This document shows positions 1 to 7,400 of a stretch of 9,222 bases of DNA, piece after piece. A program made the position numbers and the translations under genes. Source of the DNA: an uncultured Rhodanobacteraceae bacterium (GTDB lineage Bacteria; Pseudomonadota; Gammaproteobacteria; Xanthomonadales; Rhodanobacteraceae); the NCBI GenBank assembly GCA_913053815.1, contig CAJXGK010000057.1, forward strand, positions 1 to 9,222. Direction: 5' to 3'. The notes under the pieces were generated by a model, which made no database searches, was not told the DNA's origin, and worked only from the letters and a program-made list of their open reading frames with translations. Every line of letters starts with the position of its first letter. The first letter of the stretch is position 1.

Positions 1-1160
1 CGGGCGATGCGTTGGTCGTTAATCAACTCGGTGGAAGGTAACGCCATGACTTCGATTTTTTGCCGTGAAGCTTTCTCGATGGCGTACAGCATCCGTTTCT
101 CGCGGGGAGCAACAAACAGGATGGCGTCACCCTGGCGTCCAGCCCGACCGGTACGCCCGATCCGGTGAATATAGGCTTCAGCATCGTAGGGAATGTCGTA
201 ATTAATGACATGACTGATGCGCCCCACGTCGAGGCCACGGGCAGCAACATCGGTAGCCACTAGAATGTCGAGCTTGCCGTTCTTCAGCTTCTCAATGGTA
301 CGTTCGCGCTGACTTTGTTGGATATCACCATTGAGTGGTGCCACAGCATAGCCCCGCGCCTGCAGTTTTTCTGCCAACTCAGCGGTGGCGGTTTTGGTGC
401 GTACGAAAATAAGCATGGCATCAAAGGGCTCAGCTTCCAGGATACGGGTCAAAGCATCCAGTTTGTGCAGACCACTAACTGGCCAGAAGCGCTGCCGGAT
501 GGTCTCGGCTGTGGCTGTTTTGACCTTGATGGTGATCTGCTCGGGCTGATGCAGATGTTTTTTGGCAATATGGCGGATTTGCTGGGGGATAGTGGCTGAA
601 AATAGGGCGATTTGTCGTTTGGCAGGGGGCTGCTCAAGCACCCATTCCACATCGTCGATGAAACCCATACGTAGCATTTCGTCCGCTTCATCGAGAACCA
701 GCGCACTGAGCTGATCCAATTTCAAGGTGCCACGGCGCATATGATCCATGACTCGTCCCGGCGTACCCACCACGACTTGGGCACCGCGTTTCAGAGCACG
801 GATTTGGCCGCGATACTCCTGGCCGCCATAGATGGGCACCACATGAAAATTGGGCAGGCACATAGCGTATTTCTGAAAGGCTTCGGCGACCTGGATGGCC
901 AGTTCACGAGTTGGTGTCAGTACCAGAACCTGAGGCTCTTTGTTGTGTGGATCGATTCTGGAGAGCATGGGCAGGGCGAAAGCTGCAGTCTTGCCAGTAC
1001 CCGTCTGAGCCTGGCCGACGACATCCTTGCCGTCGAGTAGCAATGGAATGGTCTGCGCCTGGATGGGTGTAGGGACTTCGTAACCAATTTCATCCAGCGC
1101 TTGCAGCAGGGGTTCAATCAAAGCCAATTGGCGAAACGCGGAGATGGGGCCGGCAGTCAT
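1..1160 (-). CDS. deaD: DEAD-box ATP-dependent RNA helicase, DeaD/CsdA type (partial, C-terminus outside window)
   Basis: ATP-dependent RNA helicase of the cytoplasm; the DeaD/CsdA group unwinds RNA during ribosome assembly, mRNA turnover and cold adaptation. I translated the minus strand from ATG at 1158-1160; the frame stays open for 386 codons to the window edge. Both RecA-like domains are present with all core motifs: Q motif ending TPIQ (31-34), Walker A AQTGTGKT (51-58), PTRELA (83-88), TPGR (133-136), DEAD (157-160), SAT (188-190), IFVRTK (251-256), ATDVAARGLD (302-311) and HRIGRTGR (332-339). The order and the linking sequence (ALVLDEADEMLRMGF) match DeaD better than RhlE or SrmB. The start is supported by an AGGT Shine-Dalgarno-like stretch about 9 bases upstream. 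The C-terminal RNA-binding (DbpA-type) extension expected in DeaD would lie beyond position 1, so its presence cannot be checked. Divergent from the glycosylase gene at 1514. Confidence 0.95.
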   Translation of the reverse strand, partial: MTAGPISAFRQLALIEPLLQALDEIGYEVPTPIQAQTIPLLLDGKDVVGQAQTGTGKTAAFALPMLSRIDPHNKEPQVLVLTPTRELAIQVAEAFQKYAMCLPNFHVVPIYGGQEYRGQIRALKRGAQVVVGTPGRVMDHMRRGTLKLDQLSALVLDEADEMLRMGFIDDVEWVLEQPPAKRQIALFSATIPQQIRHIAKKHLHQPEQITIKVKTATAETIRQRFWPVSGLHKLDALTRILEAEPFDAMLIFVRTKTATAELAEKLQARGYAVAPLNGDIQQSQRERTIEKLKNGKLDILVATDVAARGLDVGRISHVINYDIPYDAEAYIHRIGRTGRAGRQGDAILFVAPREKRMLYAIEKASRQKIEVMALPSTELINDQRIA

Positions 1161-1513
1161 GGTGAGTACCTGAAATCAACAATAATTGGTGATCGGGAAA
1201 GGGGGCGAAAGCGGTTGATCAGTGACCGCGCGCTGGTAATGAGAGTTGGGGATAAGAGCAGGCGCGATCAATCGACTAGATGACCGTGACCCATAACCGT
1301 TGCGGAACCTCGAAGTTTAACACGTATCTACAGAAATGGGGGCTCGTTTCGCCATGTTGAGGTAACGAATGACCCGCATCTTGCGTCAATACGGATGGGG
1401 TGAAACAAGATTTGCCCGATGATTGATCCCATAGGTTGGCATTGGCCTTATCGGGACTTGCATGGATGGCTTAACGGGGCAAACTGGGCAGGACTTATTC
1501 ATCGGGTTGATTC
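1161..1513. other. Divergent intergenic spacer between deaD and the glycosylase gene
   Basis: These 353 bp contain no ORF that looks coding; the open frames on either strand lack a ribosome site and family-like composition. The spacer must hold both divergent promoters. I found no convincing pair of -35/-10 boxes on either strand. For a DeaD/CsdA gene a long untranslated leader would be normal (known for E. coli csdA), so part of this space may be deaD 5' UTR; that is inference. Confidence 0.5.
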
Positions 1514-2098
1514 ATGACTTCGTTCATTGACCTGCTTGCCGAGGTACATCGCTGCACTCTTTGCAATGCTCACCTACCGCTTGGATCTCGGCCCGTACTG
1601 CAGGCTCATCCGCAGGCGCGCATTCTGATTGCAGCACAGGCCCCGGGTAGGAAGGTCCATGAGACGGGGATTCCTTTCACTGATGCCAGTGGTGAACGCT
1701 TGCGTACGTGGATGGGGGTAGCTACCGAAACGTTCTATGACCGCAAACGCATTGCCATTCTACCTATGGGTTTTTGCTACCCTGGTACGGGTAAATCAGG
1801 AGATCTTCCACCACGGTCAGAATGCGCACCAGCGTGGCGAGAACGGCTTTTGTCTGAGATGCAGCAGATTCGTTTGACCCTGGTGATTGGCTCGTATGCT
1901 CAGGCTTGGCATCTACCGGAGGCACCAAGTTCGTTGACCGCAACAGTGCGGGCCTGGCAGCGCTGGTGGCCGGAGATGTTACCCCTGCCGCATCCTAGTC
2001 CGCGCAACAATCTTTGGCTTAGGCGCAATCCCTGGTTCGAGCAGGAGATGTTACCGGTGTTACAAAAACGCATTGCCGATTTGTTGGATAAGGCCTAG
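1514..2098 (+). CDS. Uracil-DNA glycosylase superfamily protein with probable 4Fe-4S cysteines
   Basis: Probable base-excision-repair enzyme that removes uracil or a related damaged base from DNA. At 194 residues it has the usual length for family-4/5-like bacterial members. Cysteines C14 and C17 (CTLC), C88 and C104 form a CxxC...C-x15-C pattern like the four iron-sulfur ligands of family 4 enzymes. The first active-site loop reads AQAPG (41-45), followed by GIPFTDASGERLR (52-64). The second loop is HPSPRN (160-165), a form familiar from SMUG1 rather than the HPAA type of family 4. The GSYAQAWHL segment (126-134) fits the core beta strand. An in-frame stop at 1508-1510 makes ATG 1514 the first possible start; only a weak GGG lies upstream (1504-1506). 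It stands alone on this strand, diverging from deaD. Superfamily membership is secure; substrate is not. The first loop has Gln where known family 4 enzymes usually carry Glu, so activity may differ. Confidence 0.85.
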   Translation: MTSFIDLLAEVHRCTLCNAHLPLGSRPVLQAHPQARILIAAQAPGRKVHETGIPFTDASGERLRTWMGVATETFYDRKRIAILPMGFCYPGTGKSGDLPPRSECAPAWRERLLSEMQQIRLTLVIGSYAQAWHLPEAPSSLTATVRAWQRWWPEMLPLPHPSPRNNLWLRRNPWFEQEMLPVLQKRIADLLDKA

Positions 2099-2150
2099 CG
2101 AACAGGACACCGGAATGTGGCAATGGAAATGAGACCCTGGGGTGTCAAAA

Positions 2151-2396
2151 TCAGTGCCGCCAAGCTTCTGCTTGCTGGCTGAGACATCGGGCGGTGCGGA
2201 TTGATCCAGTACCTCCGGTCGAGGATCTCGTTGACGCGGTCGTAATGGACCGGACCGCTCGCGGCATCAGGTAGGCGATGCTCTGCTTGGTGGGGGTCTC
2301 GCGGATCAGCTTCTCGGCCCCCGTCCTCAGCAACCCCGTCAACGGGTCACTCATGGAGTCTCGACCTGCCAGCGCAACAAGGTTATTCTTACTCAC
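2151..2396 (-). pseudogene. IS256-family transposase, N-terminal remnant
   Basis: The first residues from GTG at 2394-2396 read VSKNNLVALAG, then MSDPLTGLLRTGAEKLIRE (about residues 15-33). This matches the conserved start of IS256-family (mutator-type) transposases, which are normally about 400 residues. A good Shine-Dalgarno (GAGGAGA) lies about 10 bases upstream of the GTG, so this is the native 5' end of the gene. Similarity stops at about position 2298. The frame then runs on with low-complexity, Ser/Thr/Arg-rich sequence unlike a transposase until a stop at 2151, so the DDE catalytic domain is missing and the fragment cannot transpose. A longer version of the frame begins with ATG at 2435, but the ribosome site and family start favour the GTG. 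Family recognition is from memory of the conserved N-terminus. Confidence 0.65.
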
Positions 2397-2518
2397 AGTG
2401 GCGTATCTCCTCAAGTCGTTTTGATGTCTTGCCACAACCCATCAACCGGATACGCCGTTCTTTTTCAACCCCTCATCCACCAGATTCGGTTATAACTCCA
2501 AGCGTTTCCGCTACCCCT

Positions 2519-2540
2519 AAAATCGCTATGTGATTTTTTA
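2519..2540. repeat. AT-rich short inverted repeat
   Basis: AAAATC (2519-2524) and GATTTT (2532-2537) form a 6-bp stem around a 7-base loop, followed by TTA. It could act as a weak plus-strand terminator, or be the decayed end of a mobile element. No gene clearly ends just upstream, so its role is open. Confidence 0.3.
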
Positions 2541-2544
2541 GCTG

Positions 2545-2572
2545 TTGAACGAACTGGGTCAAAGTCTATTTC
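2545..2572 (+). promoter_or_regulatory. Weak candidate promoter for the trhA leader
   Basis: TTGAAC (2545-2550) and TATTTC (2567-2572) are separated by 16 bp and resemble sigma-70 -35 and -10 boxes only loosely. Transcription from here would run through the structured region to trhA. A 7-bp inverted repeat overlaps the -10 box (AGTCTAT 2563-2569 and ATAGACT 2586-2592) and could be an operator. Position and pattern are the only support. Confidence 0.2.
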
Positions 2573-2592
2573 AAGGCCAGGTTAGATAGACT
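2563..2592. repeat. 7-bp inverted repeat with 16-bp spacer
   Basis: AGTCTAT at 2563-2569 is exactly complementary to ATAGACT at 2586-2592. The spacing could suit a dimeric regulator site or an RNA hairpin at the start of a trhA leader. No known operator consensus is recognised. Confidence 0.3.
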
Positions 2593-2657
2593 GACGCCGT
2601 ACGTGGGCGTGGACTGATAGAGTAGAACGAGTGGTTGCGGAAGGCTTATTATGCCTT

Positions 2658-2714
2658 GCCAGGAAGTTAAGCGATGCCCTGCCAACTTCGACCGGGCCTG
2701 GCCGGGATCCCCGG
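2658..2714 (+). ncRNA. Candidate structured leader or small RNA upstream of trhA
   Basis: On the plus strand GCCAG (2658-2662) pairs with CTGGC (2698-2702) and the adjoining GAAGTT (2663-2668) pairs with AACTTC (2684-2689). This gives an 11-bp helix with an 8-base bulge on the 3' side and a 15-base apical loop. Directly after it, GCCGGG (2701-2706) and CCCGGC (2710-2715) form a tight 6-bp hairpin with a 3-base loop that competes for two bases of the first helix. Smaller hairpins precede it (AAGGC/GCCTT at 2641-2657). With the terminator-like structure at 2715-2754 this resembles a transcription-attenuating leader or an sRNA. I recognise no riboswitch class. It could also be fortuitous pairing in GC-rich sequence. 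Confidence 0.3.
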
Positions 2715-2754
2715 CATGGAGTACCGCGGAGCAAAGGCTGGTAGCCGTGTTTTT
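2715..2754 (+). terminator. Intrinsic-terminator-like hairpin 40 bp before trhA
   Basis: CATGG (2715-2719) pairs with CCGTG (2745-2749, one G-T wobble) and TACC (2722-2725) pairs with GGTA (2740-2743), with a small AG/G internal loop. AGC/GCT (2730-2732 with 2737-2739) can close the apical part. Five T residues (2750-2754) follow the stem directly, as in a Rho-independent terminator. It points toward trhA, so it would end an upstream transcript or act as an attenuator for trhA. Confidence 0.4.
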
Positions 2755-2793
2755 ACTCTGACCCCGTTCTTTACCGTTCTTTGAGAATGCCCC

Positions 2794-3456
2794 ATGAGCA
2801 GCTCCACCTTGGCGACAGCCAAAAATTATACCTTCACCGAAGAAATGGCTAATGCCGGTATTCATGGCTTGGGCGCGCTGTTGGCGGTTGTCGGTCTAGT
2901 ACTGCTGGTGATTCTGGCGGTAGAGAACAGTTCGGTTCTCACGGTGGTGGCGGTTAGCGTATATGGGGCCAGCCTGGTCCTGCTCTACACCAGTTCGACG
3001 CTTTATCACACTGTGCCTGTACCGCACATCAAGGCGGTGCTCCGGCACCTCGATCATATTTCGATCTATTTACTGATCGCGGGCACCTATACACCGTTCA
3101 CCCTGGTTAGCCTGCAAGGCTACTGGCGCTGGTCCTTGTTTGGCTTGATTTGGGCGCTAGCGCTGGCCGGTATTGCCATGCAGGGTAATTTGATCAAGCG
3201 TAGGCGCGGTTTGTCGATCGCCGTGTATGTGGCCATGGGCTGGGTGGGAATTATCGCGATTAAGCCCATCATCGATGCATTACCGACCGATGGTCTGATA
3301 TTGACACTTGCCGGAGGTGTGGCCTATACCACGGGTACGTTGTTCTACGCTTGGCACAAGTTGCCCTACAACCACGCCATCTGGCATGGCTTCGTGTTGT
3401 TGGGCAGCGTGCTGCAGTTTCTTGCGGTGTGGTGGTTTGTGTTGCCGGGCCGCTGA
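2794..3456 (+). CDS. trhA: PAQR-family membrane protein TrhA / hemolysin III homologue
   Basis: Seven-helix inner-membrane protein of the hemolysin III/YqfA group, now linked in E. coli to membrane energetics and lipid homeostasis rather than true haemolysis. The 220 residues match the family's usual length. Diagnostic segments are EEMANAGIHG near the N-terminus (16-25), SSTLYH (67-72), LRHLDHISIYLLIAGTYTPF (83-102) and HAIWHGFVLLGS (194-205). H72, D87, H194 and H198 occupy the positions of the conserved metal-binding and hydrolase-like residues of the PAQR superfamily. Hydrophobic stretches near 26-43, 48-66, 89-107, 112-130, 141-160, 168-186 and 197-216 fit seven helices. An in-frame stop at 2782-2784 leaves ATG 2794 as the first start, with a weak GAGA ahead of it. 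The gene is preceded by a terminator-like hairpin and converges on the DUF938 gene with 14 bp between stops. Confidence 0.9.
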   Translation: MSSSTLATAKNYTFTEEMANAGIHGLGALLAVVGLVLLVILAVENSSVLTVVAVSVYGASLVLLYTSSTLYHTVPVPHIKAVLRHLDHISIYLLIAGTYTPFTLVSLQGYWRWSLFGLIWALALAGIAMQGNLIKRRRGLSIAVYVAMGWVGIIAIKPIIDALPTDGLILTLAGGVAYTTGTLFYAWHKLPYNHAIWHGFVLLGSVLQFLAVWWFVLPGR

Positions 3457-3470
3457 GGGGATAACTGGAT

Positions 3471-4091
3471 TCAACAGTTGTCATGACGTTGCCAGATTCG
3501 GCAACGATTGTTGGCCGGCATCGATAGGTCGTCCTGCAACATAAATCCCGCTTCATGGGCCAGGGCATCGACGGCTTCGATGTCGCGAATCCCCATATGG
3601 GTGCCTTGGGTTTTCAGCTGGGCATCAAAGGCTTTGTTGCTGATATGGGTGAAGCGTCCGTTGCGGTTGAAGGGGCCGTAGACGACGAGTGTCGCCTCGG
3701 CACAGGTGACGGCGGGCAGCTTTGCGAACAGGGCCTGCACTTCGCTCCAGGCCATAATGTGCAGGGTGTTGGCCGTGAAGATGGCGTCAAAACGATCTTC
3801 CGGCCAGAGTCCGGTTACCTCGAGGTTGAGGGGTGGTGGTGTGTTCGGTAGGGCCGCCTCGCCCAGCCACAGGCGTAGGCCAGCCAGCTGTTCGGTACGT
3901 TCGGAGGTCTGCCAGAGCAGATATGGCAAGCCTGCAGCGAAGTGGATGGCATGCTGGCCGGTGCCACTGCCGATTTCCAATACTTTGCGGCGGTCTGCAA
4001 AGGCGGCACTTAGTACGTCAAGGATTGGCTGACGATTACGTTCGCAAGATGGTGAGTAAGGCTTGTCCATTGGGGCTTGCTGCGGCGCCAT
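3471..4091 (-). CDS. DUF938 class I SAM-dependent methyltransferase
   Basis: Predicted S-adenosylmethionine-dependent methyltransferase of the DUF938 family, substrate unknown. The 206-residue protein carries the family signatures DKPYSPSCERNR (9-20), SAM-binding motif I VLEIGSGTGQH (37-47), WQTSE (60-64), FDAIFTANTLHIMAW (101-115), VVYGPFNRNGRF (136-147), GIRDIEAVDALA (167-178) and MPANNRC (191-197). Most homologues begin near Met8 (ATG 4068-4070), but neither start has a Shine-Dalgarno. The ATG at 4091 overlaps the stop of the small upstream ORF (TGATG), suggesting translational re-initiation, so I keep the longer start. Its last codon faces the end of trhA. A soluble cytoplasmic enzyme is expected, since no signal or membrane segment is seen. 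Confidence 0.9.
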   Translation of the reverse strand: MAPQQAPMDKPYSPSCERNRQPILDVLSAAFADRRKVLEIGSGTGQHAIHFAAGLPYLLWQTSERTEQLAGLRLWLGEAALPNTPPPLNLEVTGLWPEDRFDAIFTANTLHIMAWSEVQALFAKLPAVTCAEATLVVYGPFNRNGRFTHISNKAFDAQLKTQGTHMGIRDIEAVDALAHEAGFMLQDDLSMPANNRCRIWQRHDNC

Positions 4092-4228
4092 CAGCAGGTT
4101 GTGCGAGGGTTACGCAAAAGCCATGTCGGCAGCAGCAATGCCGCCCGCAGCAGTGCTAACGCGGCGTTCACGGTGAGGCCAAGCAGATGGAAGAGCCGTC
4201 GCCGTAGCCAGAGCGGAAAAGTCAGCAT
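4091..4228 (-). CDS. Small hydrophobic 45-aa protein coupled to the DUF938 gene
   Basis: Unrecognised 45-residue ORF. The ATG at 4226-4228 has an excellent Shine-Dalgarno (GGAGAGG) seven bases upstream, and its TGA stop overlaps the ATG of the methyltransferase gene by one base. The product begins MLTFPLWLRRR, continues with a Leu/Ala-rich helix (about residues 12-38) interrupted by single Arg and Pro, and ends with RNPRTTC. It could be a single-pass membrane peptide or an amphipathic helix with flanking positive charges. A longer in-frame start exists further upstream (ATG near 4414), but that part is not protein-like and the ribosome site decides for 4228. It may be a functional micro-protein or mainly a leader that couples translation. 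Confidence 0.5.
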   Translation of the reverse strand: MLTFPLWLRRRLFHLLGLTVNAALALLRAALLLPTWLLRNPRTTC

Positions 4229-4261
4229 GAAAAACCTCTCCGAAAACATCATACGGTGATT

Positions 4262-4267
4262 ACTATA
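4262..4267 (-). promoter_or_regulatory. Candidate -10 element for the small ORF-DUF938 operon
   Basis: The minus strand reads TATAGT at 4267-4262, five of six matches to TATAAT, about 35 bases before the small ORF start. This leaves room for a short 5' UTR carrying the ribosome site. No good -35 box is found 16-18 bp upstream, so an activator or alternative sigma factor may be needed, or the match is chance. Confidence 0.3.
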
Positions 4268-4388
4268 GCGGCCTTTCGGGCACAGCAGGAGCCAACAACA
4301 GCGCGTCAACGGTGACAGTTCAGGCATGGTCCGTTGTGGATGCGTTACGGTGCTCCAGTGGGTGCCGCCAACTACTGGGTAGACAGCG

Positions 4389-4422
4389 TACCCCGGGCGC
4401 TGCTCCTGCCGCACCCGGGGTA
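4389..4422 (-). terminator. Strong hairpin just after the Asp-box protein gene
   Basis: TACCCCGGG (4389-4397) and CCCGGGGTA (4414-4422) are perfect complements, giving a 9-bp stem and a 16-base loop. It begins seven bases after the stop codon at 4429-4431, the expected place for that gene's terminator. On that strand no T-run follows the stem. On the opposite strand TCAGTTTT follows, so the hairpin may work better against plus-strand transcripts or simply protect the mRNA 3' end. Confidence 0.45.
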
Positions 4423-4428
4423 TCAGTT

Positions 4429-7400
4429 TTAGAGTAGGCGCTGGCCTATTGTCGAGGCCGCTTGCAGCGCTCGCTCACCACGGACGGCACGCCGTAACAG
4501 CGTCTTGTAAACAGCATACTGCGCCGGGCTCGGACGGACATAGGCGAGGCCAATGTCTGCGGCCAGATAAGCCAAGTGACTGCGTAGTCGGGTCTCGTGC
4601 AGCAGGCTGCCTTCGCTGGATTGGATGTTTAGCTGCACCAAGGCGTTGATCTGGTGATTGAGTGCGGCGAGGGTTTGGCGGGCCTGAGTGTGATTTAAAT
4701 GCCGCTGGGCGATGGCCTTCTGCAACCGCTCACGGGTGACAATAGCCTGGTTGATGTTGCGGTCGAGCTGATCCAAGGTGCTGTGGATCTTCATCTCCAG
4801 CGCCAGTCGGGCCTGCAGATCGGCCTGAGTGGCGTGCAGGCGTGGATCCAGATGCACCTTGAAACTGGCCTTGCTGCGCTGGTTGCCGTAGATCAGTGCG
4901 ACATGATAGACACCCGGTACGATCACCGGACCATTCACCTCATCGGTCAATCCACCGGCGGCAATGGGCGGTTCGAAGCCGGTTACCTCGGTGGCATCGG
5001 TATACCGCAGGTTCCACTGGAAGCGATTGAGTCCCGGCTGGATTGCGGTGAGCTTATGCAGAGCTATGGCTTGCTGTTGTGTCGGTTTGAAACCGTACAC
5101 GACCGACTGCTTGAGGGACTTCGCCTGCAGGTGCAGAGCAAAGCTGCGTATCACATGGCCCTGGGCATCGGTGAATTGCAGCCGTACTGTTGTCTTGCCG
5201 TGATAGCCGGCCGGAATGTAGAAGAATACCGTGGCGCCAAAGGGTGGGTTGGCACCTGCTGCCGGTACGCGCTTGGCATGGGCGTTGATGCCGTAGGCAT
5301 GACTGAGCCAGGCGGTCTCTGGGGCAAACACCTGCACGGTGTGGTTAGTAATCGATGGCTGCCGGGTGAGCTGCTCGAGCAAAGCCAGGTTATCCATTAC
5401 CCAAAAGGCGCGACCATGGGTGGCGGCTACGACCATGCCTTGGCGGGTGTTGATGGCCAGGCCACGTACTTGCACGCGGGGCAGGTTACTGCCCAGTACC
5501 CGCCAGTGGGCCCCACTATTCAGGCTTACAAACACCGCATTCGAGGTGGCCAGAAACAGTAGCTTGGCATTCTCGGGGTCCTGGCGGATATCCATGGCAT
5601 ATTGGTTGCCGGGTACTCCCCTGGTGATCTTCGACCAGTGGCGGCCGAAATCGGTGGTCTTGAACACATAGGGCTGGAAGTCGTCCCACATATAGCGGCG
5701 GGCGGTCAGGTAAGCCGTGCCGGCAGCAAAGTACGAGGGTTCGATGGCCGTGATCCGCGACCATTTTGGTAGTGTGGTGGGGCGTGCGGTGACCCAGTGT
5801 TTACCGCCGTCGGTGGTCAGGTGCACCAGGCCGTCACTGGAGCCGGCCCAGATCAGCTTGCTGTTCAGGGGGGAGACGGCAATTGATGAGAGTGAGGGGT
5901 AGATCTCCGCTCCGGACTGGTCGAGATCCACAGGGCCACCCGTGTGTTGCTGGGTGGCCGCTGCATCGCGGGTGAGATCGGGACTGATACGGTGCCAGGT
6001 ATGGCCATGGTTGTTGCTTTCCAGCACATACTGCGAGCCGATCAACAATTGTTGAGGTGCGGAGGGGGAGAACAGGATCGGGTGGATCCAGCCAAAGCGA
6101 TTCTTTAACTGGTTGGATGCGGCGCCTTCACGATAGTTCGGCCACGGGCTCACGCTCTGATATTGCTCGGTGAGCCGGTCATACTTTACGAAAATGCTGT
6201 AGTAGCCGGCTCCGTAAGTGATGCTCGGTTTATCCGGTTGCGGAACGACTACGGTGCTCTCGCCGTAGGCGACGTGATGCCAGGCGTTGAGTGGGATCAG
6301 ACCTGCGCTGGAGGCACTTGGAGCCTCGAAGGCACCTTCATCCTGCTGCGCGCCATATATGTGAAACGGAAACCGGTGATCCAGATTTACATGATAGAAC
6401 TGTCCGGTTGGCTGGTTGTGCTCAGTACTCCAGGTCTTGCCGCTATCAGTACTGACCGTAGCACCGCCATCGTTGCCTTCGAGTAGGATCTTGGTGTTAT
6501 TCGGATTGATCCAGATGATGTGATTATCGCCGTGCGGCGTGTGCAGCGCGGTAAAGGTCTTGCCGCCGTTGTGTGAAACCCACATCGCATCAACGTTAGG
6601 CACATAGAGCGTGTCGGGATTCTTCGGGTCGACGAAGATGGCCATGTAGTAAAAAGCGCGCTGCCGTAGTTTCCACTCTTTATTAACGCGTTGCCAGTGG
6701 GCTCCGCCATCGTTGGAACGGAACACGCCGCCGCCCTTGGCCTGCATGATCGTGTAGACGATGTTGGGGTGGTTGGCTGAAACACTCACGCCCATTTTGC
6801 CCAGCACTCCGTTTGGCAGGCCCGGATTGTGGGTCAGATTGGTCCAGTGCTCGCCGCCGTCGACCGTCTTCCAGAGGCCACTACCCGGGCCACCGCTGGA
6901 GAACTTCCAGGGGGTGCGATAGGCCTGCCAGGTGGTGGCATACAGAACTTGGGGATGAGCGGGATCCATGACCAGGTCGACCGCTCCGGTCCGGTTATCG
7001 ATAAACAGTATCTTGTGCCAGGTTTTTCCGCCGTTGGTGGATTTGAATACCCCGCGGTGCGGTCCGGATACGAATACATGACCCATCGAGGCGGCATACA
7101 CGATGTCGGGATTTTTTGGATCGACCACCAGACCCATGATGGTGTGGGTATTCGTGAGACCGGCAACATGCCAGGTTTTACCGGCGTCATTGGAGCGGAA
7201 CACGCCGTCGCCCGAGATCATGTCACCACGGATATCGCTTTCACCGGTACCGACGTAGATCACGTTGGGGTTCGAGGGGGCCACGGCAATAGCCCCGATG
7301 CTGTCACTGTTGCCGGGCAGGGTGCCGTCGCTGAGGGGGGTCCATTTGATGCCGTAATCGGTACTTTTCCAGACCCCGCCGTCCACCGCCCCCATATAGA

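Larger units (their letters stand above)
2099..2793. other. Gene-poor region with IS debris and structured sequence
   Basis: Nearly 700 bp without an intact gene. The left part (about 2099-2400) carries the broken IS256-type transposase start and sequence of unclear origin. The middle (2436-2600) has two short inverted repeats, one AT-rich. The right part (2600-2754) is rich in self-complementary segments and ends with a terminator-like hairpin. Open frames here, such as the 99-codon minus frame at 2566-2865, overlap the start of trhA antisense and look like shadows. Confidence 0.6.

Noticed and set aside
315..1040. Several open frames of 85-99 codons on both strands
   Set aside because: They overlap the deaD coding frame, which carries every helicase motif through to the window edge.
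3487..3505. GTTGCC/GGCAAC hairpin near the end of the DUF938 gene
   Set aside because: Lies inside the coding sequence and has no T-run; not supported as a terminator for trhA.
4699..5562. 287-codon plus-strand open frame
   Set aside because: Lies wholly antisense to the Asp-box protein gene, whose signal peptide, repeats and ribosome site are convincing; the plus-strand translation has no domain and is a codon-bias shadow.
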